This document shows, piece after piece, positions 1 to 11,330 of a stretch of DNA of 64,000 bases. A model generated the notes under the pieces. It saw only the letters and a program-made list of their open reading frames with translations. It searched no databases and was not told where the DNA came from. The position numbers and the translations under genes are program-made. Numbering within the stretch: the stretch's first letter is position 1; every line of letters starts with the position of its first letter. Source of the DNA: Heterohyrax brucei (taxonomy: Eukaryota > Chordata > Mammalia > Hyracoidea > Procaviidae); assembly GCA_028571685.1 (NCBI GenBank), contig CM053143.1:141580829-141644828 (forward strand), given 5' to 3'.

Positions 1-89
1 TTCAAATCTACCTTAGTGATCCACTCTTGCTCCCTGCATTGCACCGGTCACCGCCCAGTCCCCTAAGGCCCACCGTGGCTCTACACACC

Positions 90-497
90 AGCAGTTCTCC
101 AGGAGCGGTCTGACTCAGTCACATCACCATCACCTGGGAGAACTTGTCAGGAAGTGTCAATTCTCAGGCACTACTCCAAACCAAAAACCAAAGTCGTTGA
201 AGCAGAGTCCATGCAAGCTCTTGGTGACCCTACTAGGCCAAGTGGAACCGCTCCACAGGATTTTCAGAGCTGTAAATCTTTACAGAAGACACTCTTTTCT
301 GGGGAACAGCTGGTGGGTTTGAACCAACAACCTTTTTGTTTAGCAGCCAAGTGCCTCACAACTGTACCACCAGGGCTCCTAGGTCCCACCAGACACCTGG
401 TAAGTCAGAAACTCCAGAGGTAAACAAAGTAATGCCAGTTTTAACAAAGTCTCTCAGCAATTGTGATTCCACCTCCAGTTTGAGAACCTCTGGTCTG
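90..497. repeat. MER5-like nonautonomous DNA transposon, split by an AfroSINE
   Basis: The flanks at 90-178 and 382-497 read like the two arms of a MER5-type element: a 'catcacctgggagaactt' stretch on the left, then 'gtcagaaactcc' and a terminal 'tttgagaacctctgg' on the right. The middle is replaced by a reversed AfroSINE. MER5 elements are short hAT-Charlie relatives with no protein. Assignment is by eye. Confidence 0.5.
179..381 (-). repeat. AfroSINE, long form, inside MER5-like element
   Basis: Reverse orientation. It starts with the diverged tail (complement of the 'gactcgacggcaa' type end) and ends with the complement of the tRNA-like head, 'actgtaccaccagggctcc'. The extra middle block (complement of 'gtaaagatttacag') marks the long form. 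It is fairly old, with many substitutions. Confidence 0.8.
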
Positions 498-501
498 TAT
501 T

Positions 502-675
502 TGGAAACCCTGGTGGGGTACTGGTTAATTGCTACAGCTGCCGTTCCAAAGGTTAGTGGTTCGAATCCCCCAGGTGCTCCTTGGTAAACCCTATGGGACA
601 GTTCTACTCTGTCCTATAGGGTCACTATGAGTCAGAATTGACTCGATGGCAATGGGGTTTTCTTTGGGGTTTGGT
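502..675 (+). repeat. AfroSINE, short form
   Basis: A near-complete copy: head 'ggaaaccctggtgggg', tRNA-like part, 'gttctactctgtcctatagg' core and the 'atgagtcagaattgactcga' RTE-like tail. It keeps an intact pol III B box. Confidence 0.9.
558..568 (+). promoter_or_regulatory. Pol III B box of an AfroSINE
   Basis: GGTTCGAATCC matches the canonical internal B box of tRNA genes and tRNA-derived SINEs. It supports the tRNA origin of the SINE head. Transcription today is not implied. Confidence 0.6.
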
Positions 676-796
676 CCATAGTTAGCTCCAGATGCTCATT
701 AGCAATAGCCTTTACTACTACACTAATATACCAATACTTGGGTGCAAAAACACTGTAAAATCGTGTTTGTTTGTGTTAACTGTTGGTTTTGGTCCT

Positions 797-1073
797 CAAC
801 ACCTGGCAACCCAAGCCAATGGAACAAAACATTTCCCACTTCTGCACCAAACCCATGATCATTTGCAGACTGGACTATTGCGATACACAAGGTTTTCACT
901 GGCTCCTTTTCAGAAGTAGATCACCAGGCCTTTCTTCCTAGCCTCTTAGCCTAGCAGCTCTGCTGAACCCTACTCAGCATCGTAGCACCATGTAAGCCTC
1001 CACTGAGAGGTGGATGGTGGCTGCACAGGAAGTGAATTGACTGGGAATTGATCTTAAGTCTCCTGCACAGAAG
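797..1073 (-). repeat. tRNA-Gly-derived SINE
   Basis: A second SINE family in reverse. Its 3' half shows 'agaagtagatcaccaggcct' and 'agctctgctgaaccc'. Its right end corresponds to the complement of a tRNA-like head ('gggaattgatcttaagtctcc' region). Better preserved copies show this head to resemble tRNA-Gly (box B-like 'gggttcgattcc'). Confidence 0.75.
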
Positions 1074-1814
1074 AAAAGTTTATTTGCTGATGCTTAATTT
1101 AAGAAAACACAGTCCATTTCTTTCTCTTGAAGTTCTCAAGTTTAGGATCAAGGCACATGATCAAAGAATTGTACCAGTCCCCCTGTATAACTGCCTTTTC
1201 TGAATTCCACTTGACTGAGATAATGCTGATCTTTATTGAGAAACACTGTGACACACAACCACAAAATTCATCATTTGGCCCAGCTGGAGAGTTGCTGAGG
1301 TAGACCTTCTTGTCTCCACCTTAGTACTCTCAATCCTCTTGCTCTATTTGAAATTGTGTGTTTTTAAGTTATTTCTTATCTCTCCCACTTCACCATAGAG
1401 TCTCTGATACAAAAGCTCGATCTTAGTAGTGCATTGCCCACACTTAAGACGGTGCCCGACTCACACCCTGAATCCATGCTGGATAAACAGGCAGCATCAC
1501 CAGTTATATCACACAGTGGCCAAGTGTTCATAGATTACTTGCTCCTGGTCATACTGTCAAGAACAGGGGCATTTCTGTTGACCACTGGATCTGTTTTTAA
1601 TCTTATAAACACCAATTATATGATATTTGATTAGGTTCCTCTTTTGCAGTTGGTGGTTTACAAGCTTAGAACAAGCTTTAGGACCCCCCAAAAGCAAGGC
1701 TGAAGGTCTTCATGGTCTGGACGTTTTAATCAATTTTTGATTCCACTGTATGATCTCGACCTAGTTTTTTCTTCCACTGCTCCTGTTTTTAGCTGATACC
1801 GTGTTACTGGGCCT
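1074..1814. other. No gene or clear repeat recognised
   Basis: Plain AT-rich sequence. No open frame longer than about 66 codons and no recognisable repeat. Nothing further can be said. Confidence 0.5.
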
Positions 1815-2032
1815 TGTGATTCAGAGTCTGAGAGCTTAAGCCACAGTGCCCAGCTCTGCCGCTTGCTTGTCATGCATGTGACCTTGGGCAAGTTATATAA
1901 CTTCTGTCTGCCTCAGTTTCCTCATCTGCAAAATGAAGACCATGAGAGTATCTACTTCATACAATAGAGTGTTTAGAACAGTGTCAAACCTTTACTAAGT
2001 GCCCAGTAACTATTAGCAGTCAAGGTGCTGTT
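1815..2032 (+). repeat. MIR SINE
   Basis: It carries the classic MIR core order: 'gaccttgggcaagttat', then 'cctcagtttcctcatctgca', then a 'tagaacagtg ... aagtgcccagtaa' end. MIR is an old mammal-wide tRNA-derived SINE. Confidence 0.85.
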
Positions 2033-2080
2033 GTCTTTTTAAAAGAAATCAGTCAATCAACACATCAACACGTATCAATG

Positions 2081-2200
2081 TGCTGTTGTTTCTCATTAAG
2101 GGTTGTGGAGTCAGTTCCAGCTCATAGCAATCCTATGACAGAGTAGAACTGCCCGCATGATATTTTCCCAGCTGTGATGTTTATGGAAACGGACCACTAG
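2081..2200 (-). repeat. AfroSINE, partial
   Basis: Only the tail half remains ('gagtcagttccagctcatag', 'gacagagtagaactgcc'). It is truncated where the neighbouring MLT1-like LTR begins. Confidence 0.7.
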
Positions 2201-2202
2201 GC

Positions 2203-2822
2203 CTTTCTGCTGTAACTGCTGTAACAAAGACCCACAAAATGGGTGGCTTAATACAACAGAAACTTATTCTTTTGCAATTCTGGAGGCTGGAAGTCTGAAT
2301 TCAATGCCCTAAGCTCTCTCTGCAGGCTCTACTGGAGACTCTTTCCTTGTCTCTACAAGCTGCTGGTAACCTCAGTTTGTGCCAGCACCATTCTAATTTC
2401 TGTCCCCATACTTCCATGATGGCCATCTTCCCTCTGTGTCTGTCTTCACAAGGCGTTTTCCTTGTGTGTCTCTTCTCCTCCTTTTATAAAGACATCAGTC
2501 CTATTGAATTAGGGCCTAGTCAAGTAGGAGACTTGGTGGCACCAGTGACGAAGCATCTGGTTACTAATCAAGAGGTTAGCTGCTTAAATCCACCAGTCAC
2601 TCTTTGGAAACCCTACGAGGCAGTTTTACCTTGCCCTTTAGAGTCGCTATAAATCAGGTTCGACTTGACGGCAACAAGTTGATTTTGTCTGTTGGTGTTT
2701 TCATACGCTGAGGATGACCTCAGTAACTAATCACATCTCTAAAGACTGATTCTAAATAAGGTCGCTTTCACAGGTACCAGGGGATAAAACTTCAACAAAC
2801 CTCTTTAGAGAATATGATACTT
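2203..2822 (-). repeat. MLT1-like MaLR LTR, split by an AfroSINE
   Basis: The left part (2203-2520) has the reversed MLT1-type series 'tgctgtaacaaagaccc', 'gtggcttaatacaacagaaa', 'ctggaggctggaagtc'. The right part (2697-2822) resumes with 'actaatcacatctctaaaga' and 'aaggtcgctttcacaggtac'. An AfroSINE separates the two. It is an old, non-coding solo LTR. Confidence 0.7.
2525..2692 (+). repeat. AfroSINE nested in MLT1-like LTR
   Basis: Head 'ggagacttggtggcacc', core 'ctttggaaaccctacgaggc' and tail 'ggttcgacttgacggcaac'. It lies between the two halves of the LTR, so it inserted later. Confidence 0.85.
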
Positions 2823-3932
2823 GACTCAGAATGTAAAATATGCTCAAATGTTTACAGTAGTTATCTCTAGATAAAGAAAGTGGGGGTCAATATTATTTTC
2901 TTCCTACACTTCTCGTGTTTGTGAAATCTTAAACAAAGAATATGTATTTTGTAAAAAGCAGCACATGGGATCCTGGATATATTTCTGTAGCTGAGTTTAA
3001 AAACATGACAGGAGAATTCACTCTAGTCAAATCCCCCAAGAGCAATCTATAGATCTGTCAGAAAAAGAAAAAAAGCTCTCTGGTTTATCCCAAGGTATGC
3101 AGAGGGAACAGATGACTGTGAAATATACAAAGAGACATTACTCAATGATAAAGTCAGTCATGTTGATTTATTTCCCACAAGAATTCCTAAAATCTGAATA
3201 TGGACGTGGAGGAAGATAGTGATGGCCTTCTATTTCCATTATGTTTTCAAATACAATAAATGGTGATGTCTTAGGAATTATTGCCATTTCTAAACTTTTA
3301 TCCATTTGTTATTTTTATTCCCAGCCTAATTTTAAATTTTAAAATAATATAAGAAGTAACTAACAGTAAAAACAAAAATTGCAATAAACCCCACTTAAAT
3401 GAAGCACAAAACTCATCACCTGGAGATGAAGGTAGGGTGGTGTGCTGGACGGTCTCCAGTTGATCTTCCAAATCCGCAGTCTGTCCTTCACCTTCTCTGT
3501 GCCTGGGGTCACTGACATCTATTGACTCTGTCTGTTGGATCTGTTTGTCTTGTGGCTTCTTGAGTTTGGGCCAGTGGGGAACCCTGGCAAGAGACTGAAG
3601 GGCAGGAAGAGAAGGATGATGGGATATTTGTTCCAGGTCTCTTCCGTGCAGGACCTCGAGGTGACAGTGGCTGCAGTCCTCCTCCAGCAGTCACAGCCCC
3701 TGTTGGGCAGCCCTGTCCTACAGCAGCAAGATAGCTCCAGTGATTACTCCCTCTCCTTTGCCCTGCAGACCCAGGTTTTGTTCCACTCTACCTTGTTGAT
3801 TTCCCTTAAGCCTCTCCTCATCTGCATTAAAATCTCCGGAATGACCCTATGGAAGCATGTGGTTTCTCTCCAGCTGGGACCCCGACTGGCAGTGATGGAG
3901 ATGGAGTAGAAGATAAGCAGCTAAAGAAACTA
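2823..3932. other. No gene recognised
   Basis: Mostly AT-rich sequence. The part at about 3540-3850 is more GC-rich and contains a 124-codon open frame (3535-3909). It has no recognisable domain, and its order of short words resembles old interspersed repeats. I do not call it a gene. Confidence 0.45.
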
Positions 3933-3933
3933 A

Positions 3934-4622
3934 CTTGTTGTTAGGTGCTATCATATCAATTCTGATTCATCTCAACCCTGTAGGACAGAGTGTAATGGCC
4001 CCATAGGGTTTCCTAGGCTATGATCTCTACCGAGTCTGTTCTCCCACAAAGCCTCTGGTGAGTTTGAACGGCCAGACTTTGTGTTTAGTGGCTGTTTTAG
4101 TCATCTAGTGCTGCTGTAACACATATACCACAGGTTGGGGTGACTTTAACAAACAGAAATTTATTCTTTCACAGTTTAGGAGGCTAGAAGTCCATACTCA
4201 GGGCACCAGCTCCAGGGGAAGGCTTTCTCTCTCTGTTGGCTCCAAAGGAGGGTCCTTGTCAGCAATCTTCTCCTGGGCTGTGTGCTTCTCGGAGCATGAA
4301 CCTCAGGTCCAAAACACACACTCTGCTCCCAGCACTGTTTTCTTGATGGTATGAGGTCTCCCTGTCTTTCTGCTCATTTCTCTATTTAATAGCTCAAGAC
4401 CCAATCCTTCCTCAGTAACATAACTGCCACCTAATCTCACCTCATGAATATCACAGAAGTAGGATTTATAACACACAGGAAAAATCACACCAGACAACAA
4501 AGTGGTGGACAATCACACGATGCTGGGGATCACACCCTAGCCAAATTAATACACGTACTATTTGGAAGACACAATTCAATCCATGACAGTTGCTGAGCAA
4601 CCCTTGCACCAGCAGGGCCCCT
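3934..4622 (-). repeat. AfroSINE, long form, split by a solo LTR
   Basis: The tail half is at 3934-4092 ('ttgttgttaggtgctatcat', 'ggacagagtgtaatggcccc'). The head remnant is at 4594-4622 ('caacccttgcaccagcaggg'). The two parts are separated by an LTR flanked by 5-bp near-identical duplications. Confidence 0.8.
4093..4588 (-). mobile_element. Solo MaLR/ERVL-type LTR
   Basis: It begins TG and ends CA. In reverse it reads from 'tgttttagtcatctag' to 'ttcaatccatgaca', 496 bp. The flanks are GTGGC (4088-4092) and GTTGC (4589-4593), a 5-bp target duplication with one mismatch. There is no internal coding sequence, so it is a recombined solo LTR. Confidence 0.8.
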
Positions 4623-4629
4623 TAAGGGA

Positions 4630-5170
4630 ATTAACTATAGACTTGTGCAAAAATTAGTTCTGAGCTTCCTAGTAGCCAAGTCAAAAAGTATAGCAAGATG
4701 TATATTATGGCTCCCCCCTTACCTAACAAAAGGAATCATATCAGGTAGAGCAACATGGATTTTTCTCTGTATCCTGAGCCCTGAGCGGATTTTTTTTCAC
4801 ATAAAATCTTTACACAATGGAAAATTTCTTACTTTTTATGCATCTCACTTCTGTCATGATGTTCTGAATACTAACATGGATAGAAAATGATTATCATCAG
4901 GTTCAGGAGAAGAGTGGTGCAAGAATGAGAAAGGTTCAGCCCTTGAGAAGAAGTCGCCAGGTCTAGCCAAGAAGATTATTATGCCAATCGACTAGCTAGA
5001 CTGCCAAGAACTTTACCTATCTTGTTCACTTCAGTATCCTCACCTTCTAGAATAGTGCCTGGCACGTAGAAGGGTATCCATAAATAATTCTTAAATACAA
5101 CAGCAAATATCTTAAATTTCTTTCTGTAGTATCACGTTGTCGTCTCCTATCATGTTTTCTTCCCTTCATG
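4630..5170. other. Mostly unassigned; possible MIR/L2 tail
   Basis: No gene seen. Around 5030-5100 the wording 'agtatcctcacc ... agtgcctggcacgtagaag' resembles the end of a MIR or L2 element. The rest shows nothing. Confidence 0.35.
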
Positions 5171-5172
5171 AT

Positions 5173-5318
5173 TGGAAACCCTGGTGGTGTAGTGCAACAA
5201 CTACTAAACAGAAGGGGGTGGTTCAAATCCAGCAGGCACTACTCAGAAACTGTAGGACAGTGCTGCTCTGTCCTATAGAGTTGCTATGAGTCAGAATCAA
5301 CTTGACAGCAGTGGGTTA
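5173..5318 (+). repeat. AfroSINE, short form
   Basis: Head 'ggaaaccctggtggtgtag', core 'ctgctctgtcctatagagtt', tail 'atgagtcagaatcaacttga'. The tRNA-like part is damaged: no good B box remains. Confidence 0.88.
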
Positions 5319-5416
5319 TTCATTACAGCTTTTGAACGCCTCTTTTTCCTTCCAGATCTGCTACCCCTTAGCTGGATAAGCCCAGGTGTACTATTTAACC
5401 TCTACACATGTATTTT

Positions 5417-5598
5417 GGAGTCCCTTGGGTGGCTTACATGGTTCACAAGGTTGGCCAGTGCTGAAAGGTTAGAAGTTGAAGTCCACCTGAGGCTTCTTGG
5501 AAGAAACGTGTCTGGTGCCCTCCCTATTGGAACACAGCTCTTCTCTGACATGTATGTAATTGCCATGAGTTGAGATTGACCCAGTGGCAACTAGTTTC
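5417..5598 (+). repeat. AfroSINE type 2
   Basis: The head 'ggagtcccttgggtggct' and middle 'cttcttggaagaaacg' mark the second AfroSINE form (the one with 'ggaagaaaggcctggtgatc' in good copies). It has the same RTE-like tail: 'gccatgagttgagattgacc'. Confidence 0.8.
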
Positions 5599-5637
5599 TG
5601 CATGTATCTGTTTTACCTATAAGACAGTTTGTTTAGC

Positions 5638-5957
5638 TCCCAAGTCCATTCTAGCTCTATTTATATGAAAATTTTGAAACTTGTTTTTCTCTGAAGCAAT
5701 TAGTAGCATAAATGAGGGAGAACACTTTAATCCAAATGTATTCTTTCATTAAACATGCTCAGGATCACTTGGTCATGATCCATTCACATGCACACAATCT
5801 ATCGTTTGTAAATTGGTTTTATTAGTTTACAAAATCAGGTTTTCTTGTAAGAAGAATATTGTGGAATCTTCGGTGATGTTAAATCCTAAAAAGTCCTAAC
5901 ACAGCCTTTCTACTATTATTGCCCCTTTGTATGAATTTGGACTGTCTGTCTACATCA
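5638..5957 (+). repeat. Duplicated unit, copy 1 (unnamed)
   Basis: This stretch aligns by eye with 11331-11602. Shared blocks include 'agtcc.tt.tagc', 'aattagt..ca.aatgagg.agaa', 'tgatccat..acatgcacacaa' and 'aaatcctaaa...ctaacacag'. Both copies run directly into a plus-strand AfroSINE. It could be an old unnamed repeat or a local duplication. Confidence 0.55.
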
Positions 5958-6114
5958 GAAACCTGGTGGCATAGTGGTTAAGTGCTACATCTGCTAACCC
6001 AAAGGTCAGCGGTTCGAATCCTCCAGGTGCTTCTAGAAACTCTATGGAGCAGTTCTACTCTGTCCTACAGGGTCCCTGTGAGTCAGAATCAACTTGACAG
6101 CAGTGGGTTTGGGT
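5958..6114 (+). repeat. AfroSINE, short form
   Basis: A well preserved copy with head 'gaaacctggtggcatagtgg', an intact B box at 6011-6021, core 'gcagttctactctgtcctac' and tail 'gtgagtcagaatcaacttga'. Confidence 0.92.
6011..6021 (+). promoter_or_regulatory. Pol III B box of an AfroSINE
   Basis: GGTTCGAATCC, identical to the tRNA B box. It sits inside the 5958-6114 SINE. Confidence 0.6.
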
Positions 6115-6135
6115 TCACTATTTCAGTCTCTAGCA

Positions 6136-6322
6136 GGGAGTCCTGGTTGCACACTTGGCCACTATCCAAAAGGTCATTGGTTTGAATCCACCAGCCACTC
6201 AGTGAGAGAAAAATGTGCCAGTCAGCATCCATAATAATTTACAGCCTAAGAAACTGTATGTGGCAGTTTTACTCTGTCCTGTTCTACAAGTCAGAATCAA
6301 CTCCAGTGGGTTGGTTTTTGAT
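6136..6322 (+). repeat. AfroSINE, long form
   Basis: Head 'gggagtcctggttgcacac'. It carries the extra block 'gagagaaaaatgtgccagtc' that defines the long form, then the core and a shortened tail 'caagtcagaatcaactcc'. Confidence 0.85.
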
Positions 6323-6509
6323 TGGTCTCTCCGTAGAATACGGTTTTCAAAGTTGCCTATACATTGGTGGCATCTGTGGAGTGTTAAAAAAGCTGTTGCC
6401 TGGGTGCCACATGTGGTTGTTATGATTTAATGGGTCTGCAGCTCAGTCAGGGCAACTAAGATTTTTTAAAAAATACTACCTAGATGATACTGCTGTGTGG
6501 TCCAGTTGA

Positions 6510-6690
6510 AAACCCTGCTGCAGAAAGTGCTCTGAAATTCAGGCAACCTGTGTTCAAACCTTGATGCGACAAAGACTGGTTAATCTTAGTGGACCATTCC
6601 TCAAGTCCTAGCTTTCTCACTTGTAAAAGGCAGATAAAAATACTTGCCCTGAGGACCTCACACCTTTGTTGTGTGAATTAAATAAGGTTA
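6510..6690 (+). repeat. MIR SINE, diverged
   Basis: It shows the order 'tcaggcaacctgtgttcaaa', 'tttctcacttgtaaaaggca', 'gtgtgaattaaataagg', as in MIR. Strongly diverged. Confidence 0.5.
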
Positions 6691-6699
6691 AGTCTGTAA

Positions 6700-8295
6700 A
6701 AATTCTTTGTAACTTCTCTGCTCAAAGCTAATCATCATCATCATTATTATCATGTAACACAGGATGTGTTAACATATTGATATTAGTAGCACATAAATTT
6801 ACTCACAGGGTTGAATAGTCTTCCTTGAGTCATATATTAAGACCCTGCAAAATTCTGTGCTTAGTGTTGCAGACTTTGTTGAGATTAAATTTGAAGTCTG
6901 TAAACCATTTTTGCCCTGGTTCAATAAGTACAGAGGAAAAAGACATTTTCTTCAAGACTGATGAGGCTGGAAAAAAAAAAAAAAAACAACTCAGAGTGTG
7001 AGTTCCCACCTCCTGTGGCTGCACATAAGTGCAGTCTCAAACTGCATTGTGTCTGAAAACCCAAATGTAGCCCAGGGTAGAGGGGCTTAACCCTGGCATT
7101 CTTCTAACTTCCTGCAGGTGTGTGTATCCCAGGGTGGTGATTCCTATCTGGGTTCTTAGTGTTTCAGAACCCTTGTGTCTGCGGCTCCCTTGGTTGTGGA
7201 TTCTTTGGCTTAAAGTCTGCAATCATAGGAGAATAAATTCATTTGTTTTCTGAAAATCTCTGTAGAAATTTATAAGAAACTGGCCTAAAAAAAAGTTAGT
7301 ATTACACGTTTTGAAAGTATTATTCTCTTTAAAATTAATAGGTCATTTTGTAACTTTCTTTGGATCATAACAAATAGTAGAATTCAAATAATACATTTTT
7401 ATAAAAGTGTAAATTGGTTTCTGTTCACCTTGAAAATGTGATTTCCTGGTCAACTATTTGCTGTTTGGTAGACACTTGGCTCCAGGACAATGGGCTTGAT
7501 TTGGTTTGGTTTTTAGACATCATGGAAATGCTCTATAATTTTCTAGGGTGGAGAACGGGAAGAATACAACCTACAGGTTTTTTTCAACCTTAATTTTTCT
7601 TCAAGCTACCTTAATCATGTGAGTGGCTTGTTGGCTCCTCAACACACAGCCACTTCCTGGAGCAAAAAAGTCTCCCTTACAAGCCTGGAAGCCTTGTGAA
7701 TCAAGTCTTAAATCCTTAGGAAAGTCACTTCCTATTATTAATGCTATGATTTTAATTGGAATAAGTACCTTTGGCATCTCTTCAAGCTTTCTCTAGGACT
7801 AAATGTTAACTTATAAACTCATTTGTAGACATTCTTAGAAGCTGCTAAATTGGGAATAATGTAGATTCCTAAGAGGCAAGTAGGACTGGGAGGAAGTGGA
7901 ACAGGGGATGTGCAGGAAAGGTCACTGCCTGAAAAGAACTAACGAAATGTTATGTAGCCAGAAAACAGAGCATCATCTTCACAGACTTCAAAAATAAAAG
8001 CACACATGCTTAGAAACTGAAAAGATGAGCTATAAGGCAAGATATCATGCAGGAAATTCAGAAAAGCATTGATGCATTTTTAAAAAATGTACACTGAAAC
8101 ACTTTGATTCTCCGCCAGAACTCATTTCATTTATTCCAGTGATTTTATAAGTTTAACTTTGCAACTCAGCAGTTACAGAACAACTCAATAGTCTGACCAT
8201 GCCAAAGTATGTTTAATCAGACTTATTTTAACTTCAAATATATTTATGCATCAAATACAGGTTGTTTTTTTTTTTAATATCACTGATTACATGTT
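6700..8295. other. No gene or clear repeat recognised
   Basis: About 1.6 kb of AT-rich sequence, with a run of 17 A from about 6970. No coding signal: all frames are broken within about 60 codons. No repeat was identified with confidence. Confidence 0.5.
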
Positions 8296-10470
8296 TTATA
8301 ACAGCTTTACTGAGATACAATTCAAATAATAAAAAAGCCACCCCTTTAAATTGTACACGTTGGTGGTTTAGTATAGTCACAGAATCGGGCAGCCCTCCTG
8401 ACACTAGCCTTTTCTGATTGGCTCATTTCACGGAGCAACATGGATTTAAGGTCCAGTCGTGTTTTTTGTGGTTTGATAATTCACTGAGTCATACTCCATT
8501 GTATGGGCGTACCTTAGTTTTTTGTCCGTTCACCTATTGAAAGGTGTTTTGGTTCCTTATGGTTTTAGATAACCATGAAGCAAATTGCTACAAACATTCA
8601 TGTATGGGTTTTTCCTGGGCATAAGTTTTCAAATCAGTTAGCAATTACTTCAAGATTTTAAAAAATGCATCAGATTGCCATTTCTTCAAGACTTTGCTGT
8701 GGTTTTTGGGTATCCAGATGAATCTTTTCACTAAATTTGGGGAGTTTCTGCCTTCTTTTCTTCAAATATTTTTTCAGAACTTTTCTTTCTCTCCTCTCCT
8801 TCTCAGACTTCCATCCTCTCTGAGGCTCTGTTCTTTGTGTTTTCCATTTTTTTTTTCTTTGCTCTCTTCTCTACTGGATTACCTCAGCTGACCAATCTTC
8901 AAATTTGTTGATTTTTTTTTTCTTGCCACCTTAGATCTGCTATTGAGCTTCTCTAGTGAATTTTGTATTTCAGTTAATTGACTTTTCAATTCAAAAATTT
9001 CTGTTTGGTACTTTTTAAATAATTTTTGTCTCCATCTTGATGTTTTATTCATATTGTTCCTTACTTATTTATACATTTATACATTTTAATTCTTTGAACA
9101 TATTATTATGATGGTTCATGTAATGTCTTTATGTAATAAGTTCAATATCTGGACTTTCTCAGAGAGATTCTATTGTTGATTTTCTGTGTAAGGTTTGTAC
9201 TTTTTGGTTTCTTTGTGTGTCTCATGGTCTTTTGTTTAAAACCAAGTATTTTGAATTGTGTATTGTTGCATCCTCATGACAAGATTTTGTTCCTCCCCAG
9301 AGTTGTTGTTATTGCTCTTTATTTTTGCATATTTGGGTATTTGTTTTAGTCATTTTCCTTAATTAATTCTATAAAATCTTTTTTTTTCTTTTTCTTCTTC
9401 TTCATTTGCTGCCACTAAAGTCTCTTCTCAATAAATTTAGTTGGAAACTAATGATTGGAGAGAAATTTTCACAAAAGCTTTGAACTGGTAAATCTCCCAT
9501 ACTTTTGCAAGGAGCTTCGTGTGTATGTTTCAGCATGACATCAACACTCAGGCAGTTTACAGCCGTGTCTCATCCTTCACTTTCTCCTTCTGCGGAGTCT
9601 CAGGGTTATCCTAAATTGAAGTATTAAGTTCTTCTCAGATCTTTCCTGCACATCCACAGTTTTTCACGTTTATGTGGCCTCCTTAACTGCCAGGAGTATC
9701 TAGAAGCTTGTTAAAGCCTCCTGTGGACATCTCATTCTCCAGATTTTTCTTTTAGGTTTTTGACTAGTCTTTTGTTTGCTCCACCTGATATTACCTCTTG
9801 AGGCAACTGCAGTGCTCAACAACTGCCCCTAATTTTTTTCAGCACACTGTGGGGAAGGGGCTATCCCACTGGGCAAGTACTAAATCAAGTTAAATAAAGA
9901 TAAACCCAAGGACTTTTCGGAGAAATGCCAGCTAGGTCAAATCATGAGAATTCCCTGGGCATTGGGCTTTTGGGGGGATCTCCTAAATCTATCAGTTCTC
10001 TCTAGCGGCTGGGAAACTGGTAGTTTCTACAGTTGCTGTGGTTGCAAGTTTGCTGTCTTTTGAAGTCACCCCAGAGCTGGGGAGAGGTAGAGGTAAATTA
10101 AAAGATTTTTTTTTAAAAAAAAGCACCACTGAGTTAATGCTGTTCCACAGAGACCCTATAGGACAGAGTAGAGTTGCTTATGGAGTTTCCAAGGAGCAGC
10201 CAGTGAATTCAAACTGCTAACCTTTGATTAGCAGCTGTAACCACTGTGCCACATAGGTATAGCTAAAGCACCACAAAGCTTACTGTTCCTATTTAGCTTC
10301 AGCCATTTTCCTTGAATAAACACTCCTCAGGTTGTTATAAGCCTTTGATTAATTTACAGAGTTCTGGAAAAGTTGATTTGAACTACTTTTGCTATTGTTC
10401 TTGTTGCTTTTGTTGGCGAGTGAATTTTTAGCGATTGTTGTTCTGACATTCTAGAATTGTTGCTCTTTTC
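8296..10470 (-). repeat. Old L1 (L1M/L1ME-like), split by an AfroSINE
   Basis: The left end has the reversed 3' UTR words of old L1s ('acagctttactgagatacaa', 'tactccattgtatgggc'). From 8690 to 9400 come T-rich stretches such as 'tttcttcaaatattttttca', 'taagttcaatatctggactt' and 'tgtttaaaaccaagtatttt', typical of L1M sequence read backwards. It resumes after the SINE with 'tccttgaataaacactcc' and 'ttctggaaaagttgattt'. No open frame remains. Confidence 0.65.
10120..10259 (-). repeat. AfroSINE nested in old L1
   Basis: Reverse copy with 'gaccctataggacagagtag', 'gtttccaaggagcagcc' and the head complement 'accactgtgccacatagg'. It is younger than the L1 around it. Confidence 0.85.
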
Positions 10471-10660
10471 CACTTAATAATCTCTAAGTATTATCAGTTG
10501 AGATAGTCCTGATTTGGGATCATGGCTTCAATGCTTGTCATCTGTGCAACCTTGAAAAAGATGTTTGACCTTCCTCAACTTTGGTTTGTACCTCAGAAGT
10601 TTTCTGTGAGTATTCTCTTGGACAGCAGGTATGAGAGACAATAGTAGATACTCCAAAGAC
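10470..10660. other. Nothing recognised
   Basis: Short unassigned spacer between the old L1 and the next SINE. Confidence 0.4.
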
Positions 10661-10812
10661 TAAAACCAAACTGTTGCCATTGAGTTGATTCCAACTAACA
10701 GTGATCCTAGGGGACAGAGTAGAACTGCCTCATAAGGTTTCTGGTGGATTTGAACTGCTGACCTTTATAGTTAGCAGCCATTGCACTTAACCAGTATGCC
10801 ACCAGAGTTCCC
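10661..10812 (-). repeat. AfroSINE, short form
   Basis: Reverse copy. Tail complement 'ccattgagttgattccaact', core 'ggacagagtagaactgcctc', head complement 'accagtatgccaccagag'. Confidence 0.9.
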
Positions 10813-10901
10813 GAGAGATGCTGAATAAATGCTTATACTAGCCCTCCACTTTAGTAATGGATCAATGACCCATTAGCCTTCTGAGCCAGGATAGATTACC
10901 T

Positions 10902-11330
10902 TTGTTATTGTTGTTAGTTGCTGTCCAGTCGACTCTGACTCATGGCAACTTTGTGTGTACCTGAACAAAATGTTGCTCAGTCTTGGGTCAATTTCATGTT
11001 TGAGCCCGTTATTGTGGCCTTGGTATCAATCCATTTCATGGAAGATTTTCTTCATTTTTGCTGATCCTCTGCTTTCCCAAGCATGCTGTCTTGTTTTTAG
11101 CGACCAGTCTTTCCTAACAGCATGTTCCAAGTAAATGAGCTGAAGTCTCACTCGACTCACTTCTAAGGAAAAGTCTATTTGTGTTTCTTCTAAGACTGAT
11201 CCATTCATTCTTCCGGCACTCTACGTACAGTATATTCAACACTCATTGCACACACTACAATCCAAATGCATCAGTTCCTTTGTCTTACTTTCTCATTGTT
11301 GAGTAAATTCGACAGCGGAATTTTCTTTCT
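10902..11330 (-). repeat. RTE LINE, 3' fragment
   Basis: On the minus strand this is the end of an RTE element. It runs from the 3' terminus (complement at 10905-10945, 'gttgttagttgctgtccagt') inward through the C-terminal coding part. It shares the word order of the other RTE copies, for example 'agcatgctgtcttg' and 'gatccattcattcttc'. 5'-truncated and non-coding. Confidence 0.8.

Noticed and set aside
558-568. A functional tRNA gene at the B box
   Set aside because: The B box belongs to an AfroSINE head; no cloverleaf with acceptor stem or anticodon arm can be formed.
3535-3909. 124-codon open frame
   Set aside because: No domain, no splice or promoter evidence, and the surrounding sequence reads like an old interspersed repeat. 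An open frame of this size is expected by chance in a GC-richer patch.
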